Shown here one piece after another: positions 38,682 through 49,801 of a stretch of 64,000 bases of DNA (its first letter is position 1; every line of letters begins with the position of its first letter). Both the position numbers and the translations under genes were made by a program. This DNA is from Epichloe hybrida (lineage: Eukaryota; Ascomycota; Sordariomycetes; Hypocreales; Clavicipitaceae): contig JAFEKR010000003.1 of the NCBI GenBank assembly GCA_019022495.1, positions 3,348,001 to 3,412,000 of the forward strand. The letters run 5' to 3'. The notes beneath the pieces are model-generated. The model worked only from the letters and a program-made list of their open reading frames with translations, was not told the DNA's origin and ran no database searches.

Positions 38682-40181
38682 ATGTCTTCCTCAACCCACC
38701 CCGAGGAAGACATCGATGAACTGCTGGCAGCCGACGATGCGGCCGAGGAAATCGAGAACGAAGCCGAAGACATCGCCATGGATTCGGACGCCGAAGACGA
38801 CCAGGAAGAAGTCATGTTGCACAACGACTCTATCGCTTACTTTGACCTTCCGCAAGACTCGCTCTTCACCATCGCTCAGCACCCCGTGCACCCATCTCTC
38901 ATCGCGGTCGGCGGCTCAGCAGGGCAGGAGGACGACGCCCCAGGCGCAGGATGGCTCTTCGATACATGGCCCGCTGAGTCGCGGCCCGTCCTGCCAGCAA
39001 GCTATGCCAGCGACCCTGCGATCGCGGAGGCCCCCAAGACGACGACGCAGCTAGACAGCCTGTTCGAGCTCCAGGGCCACACCGACTCCATCAACGCCCT
39101 CTGCTGGACGTATCCGCATGGCGAATACCTCGTCAGCGGCGGTCTAGACGGCCGCATGAAGGTCTGGAGGATAGACGTGCGCCCCGGCGCAGCCGACGGT
39201 CTCCAAGCGTCCGTAGTTGGAGAAGCCCAGGAAGTCGAGGAGATCAACTGGATCCTACCGTGCCCGTCGCAAGCGCACCCCAATACCGTTGCGCTCGGCG
39301 CCTCAGATGGCTCCGCCTGGGTCTACACAATTGATGCCGCCTCGGATGCCTCAAACCCGTTGCAAATCGTGCAGAGCTACTTCCTTCACACGGGGCCCTG
39401 CACGGCCGGAACATGGACCCCAGACGGAGTCCTCCTGACCACCGTCTCGGAAGACAGCAGCCTCTACGCCTGGGACGTCTGGGGCGAGGCCGCGGCCAGA
39501 AACATGGTCAACGACAACGGCATGACCGCCATGTCCCTCACCGGCGAGGACCAGCGCTTCGAGGTGGAAGGCGGCTTGTACTCGATTGCCACAGACCCCA
39601 AGGGCACATTCGTAGCCGTAGGCGGGGCCGGCGGCGCCGTGAAGATTGTTTCTCTCCCGCGCCTTTCCGCCCAGCCCTCGAATCAGCAATCGCGCGGCAA
39701 AGTCACCGTCTCGGACGCCACGTCGGGAGGACAGATCCTCGCCTCGCTGCACACGCAGGGCGATAGCGTGGAATCGCTCGCCGTAACGCTCTCCTCCACC
39801 TCCCCACCCACCGTCCTCCTGGCAGCCGGCTCAGTGGACGGCTCCATTGTCGTCTACGACGCTACGCGGCGCTTCGCTGTGAGACGCCACATTGCCGGTG
39901 CGCACGAAGGACACTCCGTCGTCAAGCTGGAGTTCATCAAGAACACATGGCTGCTCACGAGCTGTGGCATGGACGGCGTCGTCCGCAGATGGGACCTGAG
40001 GAGCGGTGGTGTCACGGGCACGACGGCGGCGGGCGCCGCGGACAGAGGGCTCGTCAAGGAATGGAAGGGCCACAGGGGTGATGGCGAGGGAGGTGGTGTG
40101 CTAGGGTTTGTGCAAGGCCAGACGGGCGAGAGAATTGTCACGGCGGGCGATGATGGCGTGGCCTTGGTTTTTGAGACGTGA
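38682..40181 (+). CDS. WD40-repeat protein, Sqt1/AAMP family
   Basis: A single exon, 499 residues. The acidic N-terminus (HPEEDIDELLAADDA, DSDAEDDQEE) is characteristic of the family. About seven WD40 repeats follow, for example ELQGHTDSINALCW, LVSGGLDGRMKVWR, TVSEDSSLYAWDVWG, LLAAGSVDGSIVVYD and SCGMDGVVRRWDLRSG. Yeast Sqt1 is the dedicated chaperone for ribosomal protein uL16 (Rpl10). The first in-frame ATG lies directly before the acidic segment. The gene is tandem to Spp1 and convergent with the glycine decarboxylase gene. Confidence 0.9.
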   Translation: MSSSTHPEEDIDELLAADDAAEEIENEAEDIAMDSDAEDDQEEVMLHNDSIAYFDLPQDSLFTIAQHPVHPSLIAVGGSAGQEDDAPGAGWLFDTWPAESRPVLPASYASDPAIAEAPKTTTQLDSLFELQGHTDSINALCWTYPHGEYLVSGGLDGRMKVWRIDVRPGAADGLQASVVGEAQEVEEINWILPCPSQAHPNTVALGASDGSAWVYTIDAASDASNPLQIVQSYFLHTGPCTAGTWTPDGVLLTTVSEDSSLYAWDVWGEAAARNMVNDNGMTAMSLTGEDQRFEVEGGLYSIATDPKGTFVAVGGAGGAVKIVSLPRLSAQPSNQQSRGKVTVSDATSGGQILASLHTQGDSVESLAVTLSSTSPPTVLLAAGSVDGSIVVYDATRRFAVRRHIAGAHEGHSVVKLEFIKNTWLLTSCGMDGVVRRWDLRSGGVTGTTAAGAADRGLVKEWKGHRGDGEGGGVLGFVQGQTGERIVTAGDDGVALVFET

Positions 40182-40971
40182 AATCGCTATTGCATAGCTG
40201 GGTTGATTAAATGAATTGGTACAAAGGGACGTTGTGTGCACCGCGCGAATGCGTCATCAATTCGTATTATAGTGAGGTTTGCTTCCTCCTGCCATCATGT
40301 ACACAGAGCTACACGGAGTTATACAAAGACTTGCAATCTTAAGCAAAAGCCAGTTTCATACACAGCATCATCTAAATACAGAAACCACGTCTAAGTTGCC
40401 TTTCAATTCACACATGGCGAAAGCCAAGTTTCTAGTTCCCCAATGTTGAGATGAGCCATTTTTCTCTGATAAGATTCTTATACCCAAACGCCCTTGATGT
40501 TGAATTGCGTGGTCCAAAAAAAAAAAAAAAAAAAAAAAAAAACCCTTCCCAAAACCAAAATATATGCAAAAGGATGCCCGACATGTCGTCAGTGACACTT
40601 GGTCAATCCATGTGAATAGAATTAAACCAACACCGCGATGGCCATCGTAAAAGAAAAAAAAAACACCACGACGAAAATGTCGTCATTGCGAGAGAACGCA
40701 TGTTGTGGAAAAGCGTCTCTCCAAGTCTATGATTGTGCATAATGAATTTTACGGGGTAACACCCATCCTTATCCCGCAGCTTGGCTGGGCAATGTAAATA
40801 GGCTGGAATGTTGAAGTGTGAAAAGATGCTTTTCCACCGGTCGGTCTCCCATCTGGGATGAAAAAAAAAAAAAAAACGCTCGTTCCTCTGCTTGTCCAAA
40901 GCCTGGATGTTTCTTTCTAGAGTATGAGTCTTCCTCTCTTTCGAAGCAACTGGGTATTCTGTGTCGTAGAA
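40182..40971. other. convergent region between Sqt1 and glycine decarboxylase genes
   Basis: 790 bp with a run of 27 A (40516-40542) and one of 16 A (40861-40876). Both converging genes probably terminate here. No coding potential is seen. Confidence 0.45.
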
Positions 40972-43900
40972 CTATGACTGGGTGGTGTCCTCAACAGGAG
41001 GGCAGGTGCAGAAGAGGTTCGTGTCACCGTAGGCTATCAGGCAAGTTAGTTGAGGGGGGGTCAATTAGGAATGCAAAGACATTCAGGACTTACTGTCATC
41101 AACACGGGTCACAGTGGGCCAGAACTTCCTCTCCATCAACAACGAGAGAGGATAGGCGGCCTTCTGACGAGAGTAAGGGCGGTCCCACTTCCCTTCACCG
41201 TCACCCACGATCAAATCCTTCTGCGTGTGGGGAGCATTGCGGAGAACGTTTCCTTGGCGAGGCTGCTTGCCCTCTTCGATTTCGCGGATCTCCTGGCGGA
41301 TGCTGATCAGAGCATTAGCGAAACGATCCAGCTCCTCCTTGCTCTCACTCTCCGTGGGCTCGATCATGAGCGTGTTGGGCACGGGCCAGCTCATAGTAGG
41401 GGCATGGAAGCCATAGTCCTGGAGACGCTTGGCAATGTCGATGGCCTCGATGCCGGCGGTCTCACGGAAGGGACGCGCGTCAATGATGAACTCGTGAGCG
41501 CACCGACCCTTGTCGTTGGTGTAGAGAATGGGGTAGTGGTCCTTGAGTCGGGCAAGGAGGTAGTTGGCATTGAGCAGAGCCACGCTTGTGGCCTTGCGGA
41601 GGCCCTTGTCACCTAGTTGTCAGAATTAGTATCACATCCATCAGATTGTCAATACTCAAAAAAGCCAGAGGGGGGGGCCAATGATGAGACCTACCCATAG
41701 TGGCAATGTAAGACCAGCTGATGGGCACAATGCTGGCACTCCCGAAAGCAGCGCTGGAAATGGGAGTTTGATTATGCTTGTGAGGCAAGAATGGTTCAAG
41801 ATGAGACTTGACACAGATGGGGCCAATACCGGGGCCACCGCCGCCGTGGGGAATACAGAAGGTCTTGTGGAGGTTAAGATGGCATACATCAGCACCTAGC
41901 GCTCCAGGGGACGTGAGTCCAATCTGAGCGTTCATGTTGGCACCGTCCATGTAGACTTGGCCGCCGTGAGCGTGGACAATATCGCAAGCCTTGCGAACAC
42001 CGGGCTCGAAAACACCGAAGGTGCTGGGGTAGGTGACCATGAAAGCACCAAGCTCCTCCTCATGCTTCTTGCACTTGGCCTCAAGATCAGCGAGATCCAG
42101 ATTGCCCGTGGTTGTGTCACATTTGACGGGGACCACTCGCATACCAGCCATGGCGGCAGAGGCAGGGTTCGTGCCGTGGGCAGAGACGGGAATCAGGCAA
42201 ATGTCGCGCTTGGCTCCAGGCTGCTGCTCGTGGTATTTGCGGATGGCTCGCAAACCAGCGAACTCGCCCTGTGCGCCAGAGTTGGGCTGCAGTGAGGTGG
42301 CATCCATGCCAGTCAGGGCAGCGAGCTGAGCAGAAGTTGCGCTGAAAAGTTTCTGATATCCCTTGTAGCTGCTGACGGGGGCGTGCGGGTGGATGTTGGA
42401 GCTCAAGTCATGACCAATGAGTTCCATCTGGGTGGTGCCGTTGAGCTTCATGGTGCAAGAGCCCAGGGGGATCATGGAGTGGACGAGAGACAGGTCCTTG
42501 GACTGCAAATGGTGGATATATCGGAGCATCTCGGTCTCGCTGTGGTAGGTGTTGAAGACGGGATGAGTCAAGTAGCTAGATTCTCGGCGAACGGCGTCGG
42601 GAATCTCGTTAACGACCTCCTCGAGAGAAGGCCTCCAGCCCTCAGTCCAGAACTTGTTGGCAACGTCGAGATAACGGCGGGTGTGGTTTTTCTTGGCAAC
42701 TGCCTGGAAAGCCTCGACAATGCGGACGTAGGTATCAAGAGTGAATGTGGTAGGGACAGCGAGAACAACCTCGTTCTTAGTCCATGCCTTTCCACTGCTG
42801 ACCCTTCTCTGGAGAAGTTTCCTGCGGAGAGCCTGGCAAGCATTAGGCTCCTCAAAGCTGAGGGTAACCGTGTCGGACAAAACACGACCCTTGGGGTCGA
42901 GAGTGGCAGTAGGGACGGTGAGACCGTAGTACTGAGCGGCAGACTGAAGCATACGAGAATAGCGAAGATTGTTCACAGCCATCTCCTTGAGCTGGGCGGG
43001 GCCATGGTAAACGGCGTACATGGCAGCCATGTTCGCAAGGAGGGCCTGGGCAGTGCAGACGTTGCTGGTAGCCTTCTCGCGGCGAATGTGCTGCTCACGA
43101 GTTTGCAGGGCCAGGCGAAGAGCGCGGCCTCCAGTACGATCCTTGGAAACACCAATGATTCGGCCAGGCAGACGTCGCTTGCTGGAGTCCTTGACAGCCA
43201 TAAAGGCAGCGTGAGGACCACCGAAGCCAAGAGGAACACCAAATCGCTGCGAGTTGCCAAAAGCAACGTCGGCGCCCCATTCGCCGGGGGGCGTTAGAAG
43301 CGTCAATGCAGACAGATCGGTGGCCACGCTGAAGAGGGTGCCTTGCTTGTGAGCAACATCGGCCAGCTCCCGGAAATCACCAACACCACCGTTGGTGTCA
43401 GGATACTGAGCCAGAACACCCACCAGGTCATCGCCTAGGTTCTGGATTTCTTGATACGCATCGGGAGCAGAGAGATCCGAGACCTCGAGGCGAATACCGA
43501 AGCCCTCGGCACGGCCACGCATGACCTGAATGGTAGTGTCGTGGACGAGATGAGAAACAACGTAGGTCTTGCCAGGGCGCTTGGCACGAGAGGTAGAGAG
43601 GTTGCTCAAGGACATGGTCATGGCCTCGGCAGCAGCGCTACCTTCATCAAGCAGACTGGCATTGGCGACGGGCAGGCCAGTGAGGTCGGATATCATGGTT
43701 TGGAAGTTGAGCAATGACTGAAGACGACCCTGGCTGACCTCGGCTTGGTAAGGAGTGTAACTGGTGTACCACGCAGGGCTCTCGAGGATGTTTCGCTTAA
43801 TGACTGCGGGAATCTCGACGGGATAGTAACCGCCACCGTTCATCCAGGTGTGAAGTTCGTTCTTGGCATGCATGGCCTTGAAGGCCTCAGCCACACCAGA

Positions 43901-44326
43901 CTCACTGTAAGTCTTGGGCTGGATTGTCTTTGTGGGAGGCAGCATGATGTCCTCGGGTATAACCTCAGCAACAAAGTCGTCCAGAGAATCGACGCCGGGG
44001 CCCAATTGCTTGAGCATGGCAGAGATGTCCTCGTCGCGAGGACCAATGTGTCGTGCAGTGAAGTCCATCCATGGCTCGGGGTGTTCTGCACTCGTCTTCT
44101 GCATGTCCAGATAGGCGGGATCCTGGCGGAGAGACTCCAATTGAGCGTTGCGAGCCTCTGCAAGAGAGCTCGCTACCCTGCAGGATTGCGAGAAGCGTCG
44201 TACGACAACGGAGCGAGCCGCCACCGGAGCGCGCGCAATGAAGCTGGTGCGCAGCGCGGCGCGGCTAACAACGGCGGGAGAAGAGCGCAGAGGCACTCCT
44301 CGGGCGAGAGGCAGTCTCGAAGCCAT
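40972..44326 (-). CDS. GCV2: glycine dehydrogenase (decarboxylating), P protein of the glycine cleavage system
   Basis: Three exons: 41695-44326, 41094-41612 and 40972-41033, 1,070 residues, the expected size. The start has an Arg/Ala-rich mitochondrial presequence up to about residue 50. The family start ([17 protein letters not shown]), the first half-domain, the GSCTMKLN block and the pyridoxal-phosphate lysine in [17 protein letters not shown] are all present. The last exon is only 62 nt and supplies the conserved C-terminus [14 protein letters not shown] protein decarboxylates glycine and passes the aminomethyl group to the H protein lipoate in the matrix, feeding one-carbon metabolism. 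Confidence 0.96.
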
Positions 44327-45130
44327 TGCGTGCAAAACCGCAGCAACTTCCTGACTGCGCAGCGTTTCTCAGGAGAATCCGGGCTTCGCGGTGAAGCTGG
44401 ACGGAGCCTTTTGTGTCAATGGGGGGTTTCTCGTCGAGGTATTAATACTCGGTATATTCAGTAGCAGCCGAGTGGCAGCCGAGTGGCAGCCGGTGGCGAA
44501 ACAGAGCAGCGAAACGCAGCGAAACAGCAGAACCCTCGTCGCAGTCCACTATTGATGCAAGCGAACAAGCAGGAACAAGTAGGAACAAGAAGGAAAGGAA
44601 AGAGGAAGGGGATCGTGGGGAAGAGCTGGAGAATGAAAAAGAGCCGGCAGCGGTTAGTTGGATCTGTTGACAAGACTCTCTCTCTCTCTCTGCCTCGCCG
44701 GATCCCGCTTTGTCGGCCAGTGCAGGGATTTTTTTGCGTCGCCCCTGCCGTTCAAGTTGGAAAAATGTCTGGGCCTCAGCCGGTGGCTCTGAGAGTGGGG
44801 CGCTCCCCAGTCTGGCTCCCAACATGCGCTTATCGTCCTGTTGTACGGAGTAATACGGATTAACTTTAACATGTACTCCGTACATACATACAGCCAGGCA
44901 GTCCCATCGGGAGTGGTCGGGCCGACGCTGGGCGATGGGCGATGGGATGGCAGGTGATCATCATCTGGTGGATTTTGCAAGTCATTCTCCTCCAACACCT
45001 CTAACACCATCTTCACGGCCGAAGTCGCCCTGTTTTACGTAAATACGACTACCTCCCAGACAAAAATCCAACGCAACGAATCGCTTCTTTCGCCCTTGCC
45101 CAAAATCCCCATTCATCACCACTACTCACA
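44327..45130. promoter_or_regulatory. shared upstream region of GCV2 and TOM5
   Basis: 804 bp between divergent starts. It contains two exact 9-base motifs (TACGGAGTA at 44844, TACTCCGTA at 44874) in opposite orientation 21 bases apart, a TC dinucleotide run near 44676-44692, and a repeated GCAGCCGAGTG near 44463-44487. Confidence 0.45.
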
Positions 45131-45417
45131 ATGTTTGGCGGATGTACGTCTACCACCCATCCACCCTGCCAACCTGTCCCGCAAAGCTGACAGAAAGCGA
45201 TAGTCGCCCCCCCGCAACAGTCCCCAGAGGAGATCCGCGCCATGGAGGCAGAAGCTACCTTCACCGTCCAGCAGGTTGTCGCGACTGCTTTCATGCTATA
45301 CCTGTGTATGTTCTTTTCGGTTCCCCCTATGTGCCCACATCTGTACCAACACCCCTTGCTAATCGACGATGCGTCACAGCTCCTTTCGCCATCGACATGG
45401 CCAGCAGAATCTTTTAA
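45131..45417 (+). CDS. TOM5: mitochondrial outer-membrane translocase subunit Tom5
   Basis: Three tiny exons, 45131-45143, 45204-45305 and 45380-45417, join to 50 residues. The product begins MFGGFAPPQQSPEEIRAMEA, continues with a helix through TFTVQQVVATAFMLYL and ends SPFAIDMASRIF. The start MFGGF.PP, the acidic cytosolic helix and the single C-terminal membrane segment with SPFAID are typical of fungal Tom5, the small tail-anchored subunit that stabilises the TOM complex and helps hand over preproteins. Both introns have good donors (GTACGT, GTATGT). The gene is far too short and split to show as a long frame. Confidence 0.88.
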
Positions 45418-46113
45418 ATGGCATTTATTCATTGGCTTCATCTCGAGCCGAGATAGATGATGACACAAACCCTTTGCGTGCCGTGCCAGCAGACGCTGCT
45501 CGGCAGATGAGACTCGACATGCAAAGAAATTCCCAACACTACGACGATGATCCAGCGCGCCCACGGGACGCGAGAAGACGGAGCTTGTTTCTTGCCAACT
45601 GTACGATGTGGATTCGAGAGAAAATAATACTAGAAGGGACACCTGTATGAAAATTAGTCTGTACCATATTCAGAACAACAAACGATGCGCAGCCACATGG
45701 CGACGACGTTCTGCTTTGTCGCCAAATTGAACTTTATGTGCTGCAGATGTGAGCTTGCCCCTCCCATGTGCAAGGTCGGTGTGTGGTTGACGTGAACTTG
45801 GTGCCGAAATATGAAGCTCTGCTGTGCAAGGTGCCCAACGTGTTGAGCGTCAAGCCACGATTTGCCATTGGTCTGCAGTTTTTTGGGTCGTGAAAGCTTT
45901 TCCATTGAAAAACTGTCCCATTGCATCTGTGCGAAAAGACGCAAATTCTCCTGTTGCCAATGAAACCCCTCGATATAGCCCCTAACTGCACGGTACCACA
46001 TCATAAAAACACCATCAGCTACGAGTCTGAAGGAAATGATGAGCATATCCATGAAAAGCTACTAGTAAACCTTCTATGCCAGCCATTACTCTTTTCGACA
46101 TTGATTGGTCCCG
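45418..46113. other. convergent region between TOM5 and NUP57
   Basis: 696 bp between two stop codons. Open frames across it look random and have no recognisable domain. Confidence 0.4.
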
Positions 46114-47093
46114 TCACCTTGACTTCGAGTTGCTGCTGCGACTCTTCTCCCATCGCTCAAAGTCAAGACCTAGAGCTTCTACTTCCTTCTTCAGATGCTG
46201 CAGTTGCTTTTCATAATCTTCCAAAACCTAAGTCTATTGTTAGCGTTCGGGACTCTTGTTGAATAACATGGGAGTGTTGACTGGGTGGATACTCGCCCTC
46301 TTTGCCTTGGCTTCCGTCTCTGAATCCAAGCCCTCGCCGTCTTGGCCAGCAGGTCTGTCGAGCTCCTTGTTCAAACGATCCGAGTAACCCCTCAATACGA
46401 TTAGCCGACTCCACAACTCCTCCTCTCTAGCTCCCAAAGCCGGATCCTGGACCTCTCTTTCCAATGTCTGCAGTCTATTTTTGAGATCATCCTCGTCGCC
46501 GCTGAGCGCGTAGCCCCGGTTCCGCAGGATCTGTACCTTGGCCGCCAGGGCCAGGCACCTCTCGCTGATGGCAGTTTGTCGTCTTCGCGACGCCAATGCC
46601 CGGACCTCGGTTTCCAGCTCGTGGCGCTGCAATATGGCGTCCAGACTGCCATTAATCTGATGCAAACGCGTGTTGAACTCGGAGATTGCTCGCTTTTGGG
46701 TCTTGAGGCGGTCTGCGACGCCCGTGAATCCTGAGCATAGAACAGGCATGTACCCTGGCGCGGGCTTATTCTGCAGTGCCTCCTCCCACTCGTTGGGATC
46801 TTCGTGAGGCTGTGGTTTGTAAAAGGGGATGTGAGCTTCGTCGACCTTGTTGTAGAGGTAGTGCTTGAAAACACAACTTGGGCTGGCAGGGTCCCATTTT
46901 TCGGTGACGAGCTTGATCTGATCGAGAATGGGTTTCTGGTCTAGCAGATAATCAGCAATGGTCTATTCACCTTGAGGAGAGCAAGTGCAAGCTCTTTTGA
47001 GTTGTACATACGAGGTGTCTCCTTGCCCGGTTGCCACAGCGAGCTTGATAATTGTGCTTGTGATTGGGCCAAAGCCGGCATTTGTTGTACTTG

Positions 47094-47135
<42 letters not shown>

Positions 47136-47300
47136 TTGTCCTCCGATTATGGAGTTGCCCATGGTATTGTTTTGCTGGCCGCCTAGAGGCTGACCGAAGA
47201 CACTTCCCATCTGCTGAGTGGGCTGGGATTGCTGCGTAGACTGTGATTGACCAAAGAGGCTCCCAGAGCCCAACGGCTTGGGCTGGTCGAATAGCGACAT
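46114..47300 (-). CDS. FG-nucleoporin Nup57/Nup54
   Basis: Three exons: 47012-47300, 46297-46940 and 46114-46227, 348 residues. The N-terminus is a short FG region (SLFGQ, SVFGQPLGG) followed by about 16 Gln. The conserved part runs through DQIKLVTEKWDP and PGYMPVLCSGFTGVADRLKT and a long coiled coil, ending VLEDYEKQLQHLKKEVEALG. Nup57 joins Nsp1 and Nup49 in the central channel of the nuclear pore. The last intron (46228-46296) starts with GC rather than GT (GCGAGT) and has a GCTAAC branch site; only this gives an uninterrupted conserved C-terminus. The FG region looks short for the family. Confidence 0.88.
47083..47140. repeat. trinucleotide run encoding polyglutamine in Nup57
   Basis: A mixed TGT/TGC run (minus strand CAA/CAG) encoding about 16 consecutive glutamines. 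Confidence 0.92.
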
Positions 47301-47709
47301 GGTGAAGGGACGACTCAGGTGGTGGTGCCCTGATCTACCTTGCTGTTGGATGCAGGTGGAGGCAGACGATGCCAGAAATCTCGGTCGCACTAATGTCGTG
47401 AACCGGGTATCATGCGTCGGAGTGACTCGGTCGGCCGGGCAAGTGAAGCTTGGAGTTGTCTGGCGGTCCTGTTTTTGGTGGCAGCTTTCTTCTTTTTGTT
47501 GTCGCGCGCCGCCCTACCAATTTTGTCCAACGGTCCTCGCGCCCTCGTCTGCCCAAGGCCAAGCCTTTCGACCCAGTCATCCGACCAATGACAGTCTGCC
47601 AATTCCAACCTCACCTCACAATTTCGGCTTCTTCCCGCCCGTGATCGCACCAAGCTCCCAACACCTTCACTTCCGCTTCGATCCCAAGGGCAGTCCCGAC
47701 ACAGGCAAC
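47301..47709. promoter_or_regulatory. shared upstream region of NUP57 and the NDUFA8 gene
   Basis: 409 bp between divergent starts. No exon is recognised. Confidence 0.4.
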
Positions 47710-48619
47710 ATGGCGACACGACGAGCTCAGTACGTCTTTGACCAGCGCAGCAGTCCCTTCCCCCTTTCACCGGGCGATGTAGAGGCCTCGAGCCCGGCTC
47801 TGCGCCAGTGCAACATGGGCTAAACGGACAGCTTGTGTGGCTAACGTCCAAGTTACAGGTTCCATCAGGAAGTCCTCATCGACACCACACCGCTCCCCGA
47901 CAGCATCCCCGCCGTCAAGGAGATCGGTGCCAGCTCTGCGCCCCTCCTATCGGCATCTTTCTTCATCGGCGCACGATGCCGCGACTACAACGATGATTAT
48001 ATGCAGTGCAAGACAGAGAACCCTGGCCGGGGCGAGTTTGACTGCATGAAGGAAGGCCGCCGAGTAACTCGCTGCGCGCAGAGCGTGTACGTTGGAAAAC
48101 ATGCTTCAATTTCTACATCAGGGCTATACACTTTCGTGTTATTCAGCAGCAGAGTGAATCCGGCTCTTGGTCGGGGACAACCAGCCGTGAAGCTTGAAAG
48201 GCACGAATGCTGACACACAATGACGGGAACAGGCTCAAGGACGTCAACACGCACTGTTTGGCCGAATTTCGTAAACACTGGGAATGCCTCGACGACCGAA
48301 ATCAGCAGCTGTGGCAGTGCCGACCCGCCGAGTGGAAGTTGAACAAGTGTGTTTACGACAACCTCGTAAGTCGAGATGCCCAACTTCTTTGTGACTTGCA
48401 GCTTCTTAGCAAGCCGTTCAAAGCCGCGTGACCGTCTGTTGTTGGCTCACGAGAGATACTAATGCGGCAACCACTCAGAAAATTGAGAAGAAGATTCCCG
48501 ACCAGCCCAAGAACGTCACCCCCGTCGAGCTGCGGCCAAAGCAGATCTTTGCGGATGTGCGCATCGGTCCCGGTGATGGCAAGCCTTTTGTTGCGGGACA
48601 GTCTGAGGCGAAACAATAG
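47710..48619 (+). CDS. NADH:ubiquinone oxidoreductase accessory subunit NDUFA8 (about 20 kDa)
   Basis: Four exons: 47710-47729, 47859-48086, 48233-48365 and 48479-48619, 173 residues. The product has four CX9C segments (CRDYNDDYMQC, CMKEGRRVTRC, CLAEFRKHWEC, CRPAEWKLNKC), the twin-CHCH pattern of NDUFA8, plus conserved LIDTTPLPDSIP and SAPLLSASFFIGARC. The subunit is oxidised by the Mia40 pathway in the intermembrane space and attaches to the membrane arm of complex I. Intron 1 has a CTAAC branch site at 47841. It is divergent from NUP57. Confidence 0.94.
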
Positions 48620-48918
48620 GGGACTTACTTGGGGGGGGGGGTCTTCTGTGAGACGTCATGGTGTATATTTACAGTACAATTAAACAGTCGACTGTTTGAA
48701 CCAACCTCTGGGGTATCCATCATTGTGCGCTCGTGATACAGCGGATCATCTACCTCGGCGATTCATTTGAAGCGAAATGGTACCCCTCGTTAGAAATGCC
48801 CCACGTAGCTTCATCACAAGGAGGAGTAGTCTATCTAGTATGGGTATGCCTTTGAGCATGTATCGCTTACATATGGCATGTCACTTATTCCCAGGGTATT
48901 ATCCACTCGTGGTTGCTC

Positions 48919-48949
<31 letters not shown>

Positions 48950-49530
48950 ATCTTGGCTGGTGACCTCGTGCAACTTGAGGCCTTTTGTCCAGGAAATCAC
49001 ATCAGCCGTCGACATGGACGTCTCGCTGCTGGAGGGAGATACTGTAGCACTACATGCAATTCATCCATGATCCGACGTTTCGCGGCGAATCAAGCCAAAA
49101 TTCACATCAGCCACTCCCAAAGCATCTTCATTTTTAGGCACGGTTTCATCCAACTTGCGAGAATAAACGAGGTCGCCGTCACGAAGAAGACATTGGCGCA
49201 GACAGAACATCATCTATAGCAAATATATCCGACGACATAGTAAAGTAGTCTGGCTAGCAAGAAGGGCCCGCGAAAACGGTCCATATCCACAGCCTTCTCT
49301 TCCTTGCCCTTGGGTCATTCATAGCGGCGGCCCGGATCTCTACACACAAGCATCTCCCATTTCCCAATCTCAATCAGTTCATGAGAAAATGAAAGCCTCA
49401 TGGTCTTCTCCAACGAATGCCAGCTATTCAGATGTCGGGGATCTTGCCAGCCTAAGCTTCTATTGTAGAATGTTAAAAAACGCCCGCCCAATAGCTAGTA
49501 CATGACACAATATACAGAAAAGTTTCAATT
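48620..49530. other. gene-free region with an A29 tract
   Basis: 911 bp holding a run of 29 A (48919-48947). The right part would be the 3' untranslated region of the small secreted-peptide gene. No exon is recognised except a possible alternative second exon discussed there. Confidence 0.4.
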
Positions 49531-49647
49531 TCACTCACAGAAAAACCCTTTGTTGAGACCGCCCTTCTTGTGGCCGGCAGAATAGGTGGTTCCGGAGGCA
49601 AGAGCCTCGGTGGCGAAAAAAAAGAAGGCGACGGAGAAGATGTTCAT
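49531..49647 (-). CDS. small secreted peptide, 38 residues, unknown function
   Basis: The product starts with a hydrophobic signal-peptide-like segment MNIFSVAFFFFATEALA, with likely cleavage after ALA. A mature peptide of about 21 residues follows, beginning SGTTYSAGHKKGGLNKG and ending FFCE, with one cysteine. The start context is CAAAATG. Upstream on the minus strand are a TATAAG box about 150 bp before the ATG and a CA-rich, low-G leader, the architecture of strongly expressed fungal genes. The final TGTGAGTGA also contains a GTGAGT donor; splicing to 49451 would swap the last residues for about 40 others with no known domain. I do not recognise the family. Confidence 0.5.
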   Translation of the reverse strand: MNIFSVAFFFFATEALASGTTYSAGHKKGGLNKGFFCE

Positions 49648-49794
49648 TTTGAGAGCGAGTATGTAACAGGTAATGTAAGAGTGCTGTTGTAAAGGATGAT
49701 TGTGTGTGTGAAGTGCTTGAGTTTGTAAAAGTATTGTGTTGTGTGTGTCTTCTGGTCTTCTGGTCTGGCAAGAGGGCGTCTACCAAAGGGGGTT

Positions 49795-49801
49795 CTTATA
49801 C
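49795..49801 (-). promoter_or_regulatory. TATA box of the small secreted-peptide gene
   Basis: GTATAAG on the minus strand, about 150 bp upstream of the ATG at 49647 and followed by a C/A-rich leader. Confidence 0.5.

Noticed and set aside
42383..44464. Long plus-strand frames opposite the glycine decarboxylase gene
   Set aside because: They are antisense shadows caused by strong codon bias of the real gene; no family resemblance.
45049..45642. 197-codon minus-strand frame across TOM5
   Set aside because: No domain; the plus strand carries the three-exon Tom5 gene with correct splice sites.
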